Of a stretch of DNA of 64,000 nt, positions 12,180 through 23,300 are shown piece by piece. The notes below the pieces were generated by a model, which did no database searches, was not told the DNA's origin, and saw only the letters and a program-made list of their open reading frames with translations. The position numbers and the translations under genes were made by a program. The DNA comes from Torreya grandis. Taxonomy: Eukaryota; Streptophyta; Pinopsida; Cupressales; Taxaceae. The stretch's first letter is position 1. Every line of letters begins with the position of its first letter. The stretch spans positions 1,087,001-1,151,000 of the forward strand of contig JARHVA010001191.1 of NCBI GenBank assembly GCA_037957365.1, in the 5' to 3' direction.

Positions 12180-13065
12180 GAGCATGGGTTAAAGGCAACT
12201 AGTTATACACTCGGTTCTAGTTTTGGGAAAAAATATGCTAATTTACATTTTAGATTGGGTTGAGGGTCAAAAAAGTAGGACCAAGACTAAGTGGGGCCAC
12301 TGATTGTAGCTGAAGATTTAATTATTTATCAATATTGATAGCTTGAGTATAAGCTAGAGGTAACTTATCAATACTGATAACTTTATGTATGAAAATAATA
12401 GTCATAATGTCCAAGGCATTCTTATACATCTCAAGGGCCAATGCCTCATTAGTTTTTTAGGTAGTTTCCAATCTATTGTACATATTTTATAATCTAGCAT
12501 TAAATACTCAAATATACTCATTTAACTCTCTTCTCATGTTAGAAAAGTGTTGATAAATAATATTAGCATTAGTGACTTGGCCAAAATATGATAGAAACGT
12601 GTTTTGACATTCTTTCCAAGAGGTGATTGAACCTTATATGAAATTAAGAAATCAGTCATAGGCTACACCTTACAATGTGAATGGAAATAGTTTACATGCA
12701 AAATATTCATGAGTTACATTCAATATCCATAAAATATTTTTAAATACGTTGATATATTTTTCATCAATCCTTCCTCCTAAGGGAAAAAAGGAAGGATGAT
12801 ATTTCTCAATGTTTCTAGGTAGATCATGGACAACCCTAGTAATATTGATGGTTGATCCAATCATCCAGGTTGGATATTGATATGAAGCTAAGGATTGGGC
12901 CATTGAGAGTAATGGAAGATGGGGTTGTCTCCATAGAGAGAATGATTGAGCCTGAATCACTCTTCTAACTCTTTTATTAGATCTAAATTTTCTATGGATT
13001 TTTAAAGGTGGGAATAACAAGTTAATGTATAAGATTGATCTTATTATTCTTTTGATTGCTTCCAA
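12180..13065 (-). pseudogene. Ty3/gypsy gag capsid remnant (element A)
   Basis: A 131-codon open piece on the minus strand (13065-12670) contains LPRNIEKYHPSFFPLGGRID and a later CKLFPFTL. Across one stop the same frame continues as GVAYD-FLNFI-GSITSWKE-QNTFLSYFGQV. This is the retrotransposon gag core (LP.N...P.F..... / LFP.TL.G.A..WF..L..GSI.SW..F...F...F). The first ATG is 66 bp inside the right giant repeat edge, as expected for gag next to a 5' LTR. Downstream gag sequence to about 12180 is too damaged to follow. Confidence 0.75.
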
Positions 13066-13131
13066 TGCAATTCAAGTGATTTTTTTAAAAATAGAATAGA
13101 GATGGAGGTGTAAGCCCTCCTTATAGCACCA
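13066..13131 (-). promoter_or_regulatory. Possible primer-binding region of element A
   Basis: Between the gag start and the repeat edge the minus strand reads TGGTGCTATAAGGAGGGC directly next to the repeat. A TGG start at this position is what a tRNA primer-binding site would have. I cannot match it to a specific tRNA, so this is positional evidence only. Confidence 0.3.
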
Positions 13132-13528
13132 AAATAAATTCTTGTTGATGTGGATTTTGTGCACACCCCATAAACATTATGAGGTAGCCTCTAATGTTTT
13201 AGGATTAGTGAAAAGAATTCACTCCAAGGCATGAATTATAGGGTATTTAATTTTATAAAAAACCTAGTGGTGGAATAAAAATAAGAAAAATAATTTGTTT
13301 ACCATAGATGATCAACTATGGATGAATCTAAATCTCCTTGATATGGGTGGATGATTGATGGTTCTAATGTAAGGTGGTTATGAATTCAAAAAAAATCAAA
13401 AATAAAAGGAAGGGTAGAGCATAGAATAAGACATGTGGACCACATAAGATGAAATTTTTATAAGCCATCACTTGAACTAAAGGTTGGACAAAGAATCAAG
13501 GACCAATTTTTGATGTGGGATACTATAT
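13132..13528 (-). repeat. Right giant repeat of element A, gag-proximal part
   Basis: Aligns with 487-895 of the left repeat, from ataaattcttgttgatgtgg through gaccaatttttgatgtggg, and ends where element B is inserted. The remainder of this repeat resumes at 20369. Confidence 0.7.
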
Positions 13529-14716
13529 CAAATTATTATTTTTGGGAATAATGGAGTTTTATTCCTATTTAATAAACAAGTGTGAGTAGGATAAATCAGT
13601 AAATAATATTCTTAATTAAAGCTGCTGATTTGTGAAATTAGTTTATGATTTGACCTTTCTAAAAATAGTATGAGAGCAAGGAGAAATGTAACTTATCTTA
13701 TTTTGGATTGTTCCAACTGAGATAGGGTCCAAAATTTTGCATGCAAGACTAGGACAATGTCACAAACAGGTTCCTAGACTTTATTTTCTAATTGGATAGG
13801 AACACCAGAATTGGACACCTTGGGCTCTAGCACTATAGTCCTTTCCTGATGTTGTTTCCCTTAGGATAAAATCTTTATAGGTTTTATTTTTATACTTAGT
13901 GTGAGCTTGTGTACCAAATTTTAGGTTTTTTCTATTAACATAGCTACTTGTAGAGTTGATTCTTCATGTACTTGTCTTTTCTATGTAATTGAACAAATTT
14001 GGTAAAATAGAGAAAAGGGGTTAGTTTGTGTAATATGCACTAGATGTGATTCACACCTCATGTGTGGGCACAATACCTACATACCAATACTCCAAGGAGA
14101 GATCAATTCATATGTAGTTCTCCCTTTAAGAGTGCTTAGTGCAATAGTGAATGAAATGTAAGAAATACTAAAACTAGGTATGCCTGAGATGGCTAGGGAC
14201 TAGTCTGAAGACTTGATTTAGCTTGAAAGTGTGTAGGTTGGTTTTATGAAAAGAATAGGGAATATTTATTGAGTGGTCTTACTTTTATTCTTGTTTTCTT
14301 GAATGAAATTTGTTAACCCTTTCTAAATGATTTTTGAATGGGATTTTAAAGGGATCTATTAGTCATGGGTTAGATAAAATCAGACTAGGTCAACATAATG
14401 GACAAGAGAAATTAGGGTAAAATGGTAAATTGGGATCAAAATATGATTGGATAAGAGTGCTGAAAAGGGGACACCCTGGGTTCCAATGCTACTATCCAAC
14501 TTTGGTGCTATTATCTTGGGTAGTTGAGACTTAGGGGGATGGATTGGTCATAAGAGAGGGTCCTGGCTTAGCTAGGGTCAAGTCTAGAAGGCCATAGATG
14601 ACTGGGAATTAGTGAAAACAAGCTTGAGAGGGTTTAGAGAGTAAGCAAGAGAGACCTTAGGGTTGGTTATCTTTATCCATGATCAAGTTACTAATTTTTT
14701 CATTTATATGACTATA
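13529..14716 (-). repeat. 3' LTR of element B
   Basis: Pairs with 19181-20368. The shared start is marked by ggaataatggagttttattc, and the shared middle includes ggacacctt, ggttcctagactttatttt and gtaccaaattttaggtttt. The inner end (actata) is followed by the C/T run that is the polypurine tract on the other strand. The canonical TG at the outer end reads ca, so it has mutated. Confidence 0.85.
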
Positions 14717-14730
14717 TTTTCCCCCCTTTT
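14717..14730 (-). promoter_or_regulatory. Polypurine tract of element B
   Basis: The plus strand reads ttttcccccctttt, giving AAAAGGGGGGAAAA on the element's sense strand directly before its 3' LTR. It is the expected plus-strand primer of an LTR element and fixes B's orientation. Confidence 0.75.
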
Positions 14731-15109
14731 ATTCTAGTGATGTAGTAGAGTGAAATGCTAGGATAAAGGAAAATAGAAAGTGTACATGAACTTACCTATA
14801 AAGGTGAAGCCCATGAATCTTCTGTGATGTTGAGTAATGTTGGATGGTGCATAGAGAGCATGTTGTACAAGTTTTAAACTACAAAAGTAAAATAAAGAGT
14901 AGATCAGTTCTTATTATATGAAATATAAAATAAGAATGTACAAAACTAGGTAAGAGAGAGGAAAAGAAAGGAATGATTACACCTCACTAGGTACACGAAC
15001 CAATACAAAAAATATTGTGATACTGAGTAAGGCTGAGTAATGTTAGATGTGTTAGATGATGTTGTACCAAAAGTTATATTATGAATAGAGCTGAGTGCTC
15101 AATTATGAT

Positions 15110-15560
15110 AAAAATGGCTCAAAAATGCAAAAGTTGGCCCTTTGGATCCATCTTCACCTACTAATGAAGCTAGATGATCATGCATGTGATAATCTATGTC
15201 TAGACTATGTATCTAATTCCTCTAAATATGTGGCTGAAGAATATAAAGGCTAGCCCTTTGGCTCCATCATTGCCCCATGAAGTGAAGCTAAGAATTAATA
15301 CTATCATATATGAATGTCTATGTCATATGAGATGGCTTTTGAAGCCCATAAATGCTCTAAAATCGGACAATGTGGTGTGGATAGCTGAATGTGTAATGAA
15401 AATTAGGCCAATGTTGACCAACTTAGAAAAAATGGAGATTAGGCTTGTATGAAAGCCACTCCAAAACTAAAAATTTGGCTTATGTGGAAGCCACTCAGGA
15501 ACTCAAGAATGTGGAGGTTAGGATTGTTTGAAAGCCACTTTGAAATGATGTCAACCACCT
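15110..15560. repeat. Short imperfect tandem repeats inside element B
   Basis: Two imperfect units with gccctttggMtccatc recur about 116 bp apart (about 15136 and 15251). Then gaaagccact-like words recur at 15451, 15486 and 15530, inside repeats of tggaggttaggMttgt. An 81-codon open frame at 15207-15452 runs through them but resembles nothing I recognise and is not supported as a gene. Confidence 0.5.
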
Positions 15561-18560
15561 GCAAATAAAATAAGGCATGCAACTACTGAGAATGCTTGGG
15601 TAATGTTGAAAACTAAAAGAAAAGATGTAAAAGTGCTATGCAATCTACCTCCAATCACTGATATCTAAAACATGTATTTTGATTTAGAAGATATACCAAT
15701 TGCCATATCTAAAATTAGAAGTGAGGACCAATCATGTCATGCATGATGCCCCCTATGTCTGAATTCTTTGAGAAAATTATACTAAAAACTATTGATTTGA
15801 ACTGGTTTGATTGTGCAAAACTATAGTTGAACCTACCTTTCTGCCTACTTTTGGAAAACTTAATTTTTTTGTTGTTTAGATATTATTAGTGAAAACAAGA
15901 CACCCTAATGTTTGGTGTTATAGTCCTACCTCGATGTTGTTGTCCTAGGCTAAAACTGATCACTATTTTGGAATCTTGACTGTCTACCTAGTCTATTCTA
16001 AGTGGTTTGATGATTAGTTATTGTTTTGGTTGTTTTGAAACTAGATTTTTTTAACTGATGGGAGCTCTGATATCTATAGCAAAACCCTTATTTGTTTCCC
16101 CTCTTTTGAGGGTAGGAATAGGTACCCTATAATGACTACCCTCAAAATAATAAGCCATGCAAGTGTGTTAAGTTGAAAATATACATGATATAGCAATGAT
16201 AATCAACAAGATATCTCAAGATATAACATGGTTTGATTTGAGAGATTATTAGATCAATAGGGGTATACCTAGATAGATGTAACAATGTAATAGCATGTGA
16301 AATGTTCTTGAATAAATGGAAATTAGAAATGTTAGTTGTTAGTTGTTAGTTTTTTAGTTATTAACTGGAAGGATGGAGCATGATGTCCATCATGGCATCT
16401 AATATAATTGTAAAATGCATGATATGGATCATGGAATTACAATAATCAAGAAGCAATCAAGCAACAAGTACACAAAGTAATAAGCATACAAGGGTGGCCA
16501 AGGTGCCATACAAATAATGGACATGGGCACATGTCACTCAAACTAGAAAAGAAGCATACTAGTCATGTTTAAATTCCACATACACATACAAGTGGAGCAA
16601 GTAAAGTTGGCACAAGGGCCACAGACACATAGAAGAGTACAAGTAAAGGACATTGGTAAATGCCCTAAGGCATATACAAGAGATAAGCAAGAACTAGAAA
16701 TGTAATCCAACAAGATACACTAAGAAATAAGAGAAAGCATGCAATAAATGGAAAGATAGAATCACATCCAACTAATCCAATAAAGAGTGAAAACATGCAA
16801 GACATGTTTAGTATAATACTAGGTATATGATAAGAGATACACAAGTGTTAGATACTAGTGAAATGTCAATATAGTAATCCATGTAATCTAGTAATTAATG
16901 TACATGAGCATGATAACTTGGAGTGTGTAGTGTAGGAATGACATAACTTGGATGGTGTAGTCCTATGGAAGATACCCCCAATGGGTATGTATATCAAAGT
17001 GTGTCTTGAATGTAGATGTAGGATTCCCCCTCAATGGGTAGAGTGAAGCAATCAAAGAGCTGGATATCACTACACACACTCAAATAAGATCAAGTGAATC
17101 ATGTTAATATATATAAATTGACATACAATAGCATGAAAAAACAAATGTAAGTCCTAGCCTAGTAATAGCAATGTAAATCATGAATGATGAATGCAATAAA
17201 AATGTTTGTGTTGTTTTGACATTTTTGAATGTTTTTAGATTTTGGAATGTTATATTCTTTTTTTAGTTTTGGAATATTTTGAACTATGTATAATCAAGCT
17301 TAATAAACTATGTATAGGTAAGGTTGAGAAGAGATGATACTAATTGATGAGTCTCATAAGAGACTCCCTATCGTGTTGTCATGTATCAAGAAGAAATATC
17401 ATGCATGATCGTGAAGCATACTAGAAATGTTGAGACTGTGGCTTTGAAAGCTATGTATGTTGTAATTTATCTGAAATCTTTGAAGTAGAAACCAAATTTG
17501 GGGTCCCTCTATAACTCTAAGAAGTGTATTTAACTGTAGGGCTCTTAGGGACACATTTGGAAGTAGGAGAAACTCTCTGAACATGTGCTCTATGTGTAAA
17601 CGCATGATATCTCAATGAAACTACTCTAGGTGTGAATACTATAGCTAGAAAATATCTAGAATCTTGAAGTTGTAGAGGTGTATGAACCCTCTGTACTAGT
17701 GATGGATACCTCAACTATGTCTAAATCTAGAGTGGAAAAAGAATTGTAACAAGTGGAGGAGCTAAAACTGTATCGAAAGAAGTGTTAACCTAAGTGACAA
17801 AGATATAACCATGGGTTTAATCAACCCATCTATCTTCATAAACTTGGGTGATAACATGTACTATATGATGTACTAGAGGTATAGAGTTGGTAGTAGGTGT
17901 GGGATAAAATCTAGATGAACCAAGTTTGAAGAGAGGAGGGATAGATATAACTACTAGAGTTTGTGTCTAATAATGATGGGGAGATACTTAAAATTAGCGA
18001 AAGAGTTAGATACATCTAGGTAGAAACCATGTATATAAATATGATTATAAAGATCATTCCATATGATGGATATCAAACAAGGGATAGAAAGCATTAAATT
18101 GTATAAGGATGCATAAAAAACTTTGGCTTGTGCTATGACATTTCTAATGTGTTTAGCATGATAAAATTGAAAAAAAAATCCACATGAGAAATAGAAAGTA
18201 AAGGGTAGATGTCATGAATGTTTTCATAAAGGCATATAAAATTTTGACATGTAATATAACATTTTGAATATGTTTAGCAAAATGGAGTTGGTAATTATTT
18301 CGTATGAGCAAAAGAGAATATGCAAAAATAATTTTGAAAATTTGTGCATTTTTAGCAATGAATTTTGTAATATCATCCCATATAATGAAACATAAGCATG
18401 AAATGCAAAAGATGAAGCTTTGTACTAACATATGATAGACTTCATCATTCATGTACATGATAGGGCCTATTATGGTTTCCTTATTATTTGCAAGAAATGT
18501 AAGAAATTTTGTACATAAATGAGAATCATTTTTTCAATTTTATTATGGATGTAAGGTGAT
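15561..18560. other. Internal region of element B without recognisable genes
   Basis: About 3 kb of AT-rich sequence. I find no gag, RT, integrase or gene-like frame on either strand. There are small simple repeats (ttagttgttagttgttagtt near 16330) but no organised structure. Confidence 0.5.
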
Positions 18561-18589
18561 ACTTCAAAAAGAAAAATAGGAGCTAGTAC

Positions 18590-19060
18590 ATGCAACTAGG
18601 GATTTTTCAAAAATATTTTTGAAAAATACTATGAATTTTTTAAATTGAAATTGAATTTGAGTTAAGTATTCAAGAAAAAATTCAAAAAATTATGGGAAAG
18701 TGCTTGATTTAATGGGACCTAGTAGATGCAACTAGGGTTTTGAGAAAAATATTTTTTTGAAAAATGACTATGAATTTATGAAATTTGAAGTGATTTTTTT
18801 TATTTTAATATGCAACTAAAAATTTAGAAAATGATTGGAAAATGGAGCTAGTTGATGCAACTAGAGTTTGGAATAAAATTATTTTTGAAATTAATATTTA
18901 ATTTGAGAATTTGCATCAACTTTTTAATCTACATGTGCAAGAAAAAAATCAATAAATTATTAGATTAATGCTAGAAAATTATTAGGACCTAGTGTATGCA
19001 ACTAGGGTTTGAAATAAATTTATCTTAAAATTTACTATAAATTTTAAAATTTTAAGAGCA
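18590..19060 (-). repeat. Leader tandem repeats of element B (about 130-140 bp)
   Basis: Four imperfect units carry tgcaactaggg preceded by (ga)cctagt. The word tgcaactag begins at 18591, 18727, 18856 and 18997, spacings of 136, 129 and 141 bp. On the element's sense strand this reads aaccctagttgcatNNactaggtcc and lies just inside the 5' LTR. Element C has a comparable series (aaccctagatttccaaactaggtcc) in the same position, which supports common family membership. Confidence 0.65.
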
Positions 19061-19157
19061 TTTTTTTATTTTAATATTCAAGAAAAAAATTAAAAATTTG
19101 ATAGGAAAAATCAAAAAAGAATTTACCCTAAGGTTTCTATGGTTTTTATATGAAATT

Positions 19158-19178
19158 CGAAGTAAGTCAGGTTCACCA
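19158..19178 (-). promoter_or_regulatory. Primer-binding-site candidate of element B
   Basis: On the minus strand the sequence two bases inside the 5' LTR reads TGGTGAACCTGACTTACTTC. Element C has TGGTGAACCTAACTTACTTC at the same place. The TGG start, position and conservation fit a tRNA primer site; the tRNA is not identified. Confidence 0.6.
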
Positions 19179-19180
19179 AA

Positions 19181-20368
19181 TGATTTGCTATTTTTAGGAA
19201 TAATGGAGTTTTATTCCTATTTAATAAACAAGTTTGAGTAGGAGAAATAAGTAAATAATATACTTAATTAAAGATACTAATTTTTGAAATTAGATTTTGA
19301 TTTGACCTTTTAAAAATATTAAGAGAGAAAGGATAAATGTAACTTAGCTTACTCTGGATTGTTCTGACTGAGATAGGGTTTACAAATTTGCATGCAGGAC
19401 TGGGACACTATAAAAAATAGGTTCTTAGACTTTATTTTATGATTAGATAGGAGCACCAAAACTAGACACCTTGGCCTCTGGTACTATAGTCCTTCCCCAA
19501 TGTTATTGTCCTTAAGATCTAAGCTTTCTACATTTTGTTCACTTTCTTAGTGTGAGCTTATGTACCAAATTTTAGGTTTTCATTGTTGATAGAGCTCCTT
19601 GTAGAGCTGATTCTTCATGTACATATCTTTTATATGTAATTGAATGAATTTGGTAAAATAGATAAAAGGGGTTAGTATGTGTAAGATTCACTAGATGTGC
19701 TTCATACCCCATGTGTGGGCACACTGCCTACATACCAATACTTTGAGGAGGGATCAAGCCATATGTATTTCTCCCTTTAAGAGTGCTTGGTGTAATAGTG
19801 AATGAAATACAATAAATACTAAAACTAGGTATGTTTGAGATGGCTAGGGACTAGTATGAAGACTTGATTTAGCTTGAAAGTTTGTAGGCTAGTTGTATGC
19901 AAAGAATAGGGAAGATTTCTTGAGTGGTCTTGCTTGTATTCTTGCTTGCTTGAATGATATTTTCCAACCCTTTCCAAATTATCTCTGAATGGGCTTTTAT
20001 AGGGATCTATTGGTCATGGATTAGATGAAACTAGACTAGGTTGACATAATGGATAAGATAAATCATGGAAAAATGGTAACTTGGACTCAAAATGTGATTA
20101 GACCTGAGCATTGAAAAGGGGACACCCTAGGGTCTATCACTACTCTCTAGATTTGGTACTATTGTCTTGGGCAGATGAGACCTAGGGGATGGATTGTTCA
20201 TGCAGAGAGGGTCCTGGCTCAATTGGGGTCAAGTCCAAAAGGCCATAGATGACTGAGAATCAATGAAAATAAGCTTGAGAGGGTCTAAAGAGCAAGAAAG
20301 AGGGACCTAAGAGTTGGGTATCTTTATACATGATCAAGTTACCAATTTTTACACTTTATATGACTACA
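19181..20368 (-). repeat. 5' LTR of element B
   Basis: Begins tg at 19181 right after the primer-binding site and ends actaca at 20368. Aligns throughout with 13529-14716 and, inverted, with the LTRs of element C (shared tagttgtgtaccaaatttt-type and ggacaccctaggg-type words). Confidence 0.85.
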
Positions 20369-23300
20369 CACACCAAAAATCAAATATAGTTAAGAGTCAA
20401 AGGGAGTCAAAATACAACAAACTAAAGAAAATTTGATAAAAGGTTAATCAATTTCTCACACTATTTAATCCATAAAAATACTTCATTATCTTCATGGATT
20501 GTGGAAATACTCTTACTCTAATTGATCAAAGGTTGTCACAATTGTGATATTTCTCTTGCACATCTACAAGGGGGGGTTATGATCAATAGTCATAAGGCAT
20601 TAAAATCATTAATATGAATAATTTTTTTTTTTTTAAATGCATACACAACCAAAATACTAAGAAACTAAAATGATAGAACTTAATCCACAAGATTGGAGAA
20701 TATTCAATATTTACACATCAAGAATAACTATAGAATAATTTGTATAATTTCCTATTAATATCAATAGCTAAAATTATCCTATGTATGAAATGGGAGGATA
20801 CAAGTATAAATAAGATTGATATTGGGAAGGCCTCATCTCTTAAGTGAAGTTAAAAAAAATGTTCAAATATAGAATTATGTCAACTCTTCATGCAAAGTAT
20901 GCATGTACGATTGTGATTTATTAGAATAGATTCCCTCAACTAAAATACAATATATACATGAAATAATAGATTAGGAACTAAATTTCCAACTTACTAAACA
21001 TGCAAATACATATGTATAATTATAGGGGTGTTGATGTGTCACCCCTAGAAGAAAGAGTTGGTGGAGTGACAGTTGTTGAAACTAAAGTGGCCATTATAGC
21101 TCCTTGAGGGATCAAGATCGGCCCACCTAGAGTATGCATGATAGTAAATCTAAGAAATTAGTAATCTTGTGATGATGTGCAACACTTATAGTTGGGTGTG
21201 TGCTAGGTGTTAATATTGAAGCTACATCCTTAGCCTTGAGTTCTTCAAATAATGCATGGGTGGATTTGAATCCTTTGTTGATAATATCAAAATTAAGCAA
21301 GGCAATCTTGAATATTTTGATAGCCTCAACCATCAACCTCATGTCCTTTACCTATAATCTATTAAACTCTACTACAATGGATTTATCCTTTGTCATCTGG
21401 TCTTTAGCAAAATTGATTAGATGTAGAATCTCATTATTAATTTTATATAGCATTCCCTCAACCTCCTCATTTAATCTATTTGTTGTTTCTTTATGGATGG
21501 TTTCAAAATTTAGTTCACTAACCAAATTTCTCATAGAGGTGATCACATTAATGGCCCTTGTGTTATTTAAAATTTATAAGCCTTAGATCTCATGGTTCAC
21601 AAGATTTTCTAACAGAGCCTTCATCTGATTATGCCATGTGAGAGCTCCTTTTTCATAATTGCATAGTTTAAGGGCCATGCTACATCTTGGTTAGACACCA
21701 AGTTGATCTGTTTGAAATCACTACTCTTAAAACATTTAATCAAATAAGTAATCCTTTTTTATATTCCTTCAATTTGTGCCACATCTTGAGCACCTTATTT
21801 AATTTTGATTGGTTTTCACCTCTTAAAGCCTATTTGATATTCAACATGCCATGCATCTAGGTGGCTCCACTCTGCACACTATCAACAATTTCATGAGGAT
21901 CATGTATAATTCATATATTTATTATCCTTTGTTTCACCTCCTCTTTACTCTTGTACATCTCCTTCATTATTTCTCCAGTGGAATCCAAAAAAGCATAGAA
22001 TTATTCTTTTTGGATTTCTTAGCCAAGGGAAATATATTTTCTCTTTCTTCAAGTTCAATTTCCTCCCTTGTATCAATATATATTTCCTTCCTCTTACTCA
22101 TCCTTTGGATGGTACCACTCTACCTATAAAATCTAGTGGAGACTGTGAGCAATTCAGTGACAACCAAATCCTATCTTTCATCCTTCTTTCCCTACATTTC
22201 TCTAACCCATTCGGGAACAATAAGTTCCCCTTATTCTCCTAAAGGACTTTGGTATTAATAGGTATAGGTTTGAGGTGTCATATTAGTATTTATTAATGGT
22301 GGATTTAATGTTTTAGGTGAAAATAAAGCACTTATTTTAATTTGGAACTACAATGGGGGTAAACAATCCTCTGATATGGTGAGGTCTCCCTTTACGGATC
22401 AACCTTGGCTACAAATTTATTTAATTTAAGATTCCTTTCAATTGAAAATATGGCTAATTGTATGGAGGATGATTATGGCATAGGAAGATCCAAATCGATT
22501 TAAAGGTTTCTTAGGGACTGGTGGTATTATGGGATTGAAAATTGAGACAATAACCAATTTCTCGAGATGGTTTACCTTCTTAGGATACTTTATTTGTGTA
22601 AAAGTTGAAATAATAGAACAATGAACTGTATCAAATAATGAAATACTTAGAATAGATGGGGTAAAATCCTTAGTTGAAATATATACAATAGAGACATAAT
22701 AAACCAAATAAGAAACTAACTCACTTATGTTTTGCCTTTTCTTTTATGTGAGGACTTATTAGTTTAGGGAACCAGCTGATTTTTCTTCTTCTTGTAGGCT
22801 TCCTAGGCTCAATAGACTTGGTTGTCTCTAACTCAACTTCTTCATCATATTCAACTTAGGCTTCCTCTTCAATTATTTTTTTCTCTACTCTTATCATCAT
22901 ATTTGCATTTTATTCCTGCTCATTTTTTGCATAGTCCACTAAGGATATCACATGTCTATGTTCCTCTTCCTCTGCTTCCTTCTCCTCAATAGGGGATTCT
23001 TCTATAGTATCTAAACTAAAGGATGGTCTTTCCTCTAATATATTAGATTTGGAGGAGTCTATATGTACTTTGGATCTTTTGTGGTAGGTGGCTATTGGGA
23101 AACATGAGGTGATAGAGGAATCAAAGTAGTAGGAAATACTATTACAAGTGGTGGTGAAGGAATGGAAAGTGGACCAATAATAGTGGAGGGGGAAGTGGAT
23201 GGAGATGGTCATGGTTAAGGGGATGGAGGAGTAGATGGGAGAGAGGAGAACCAATATTTCATAAACTCTAGGAGGCTTACTTATGTGACTATTAAAAATA

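Larger units (their letters stand above)
13529..20368 (-). mobile_element. LTR retrotransposon B, coding-poor, inserted in repeat of A
   Basis: Direct terminal repeats of equal length (13529-14716 and 19181-20368, 1,188 bp each by my count) flank about 4.5 kb. A polypurine tract on the minus strand abuts the left LTR and a primer-binding-like site abuts the right LTR, so the element reads right to left. No gag or pol motif is visible in the internal region, so it resembles a LARD-type non-autonomous element. Its LTRs are homologous, in reverse, to those of element C at 30595 and 40510. In the left copy of the A repeat the sequence corresponding to the insertion site (about 880-900) is continuous, which gives an empty-site comparison. 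Target-site duplication is not recognisable, probably through decay. Confidence 0.82.

Noticed and set aside
15207..15452. 81-codon frame in element B
   Set aside because: Runs through imperfect tandem repeats, no motif, no counterpart in element C.
18590..19060. CRISPR-like spaced repeats
   Set aside because: Plant retrotransposon leader; units are long, imperfect and homologous between repeats, not repeat-spacer structure.
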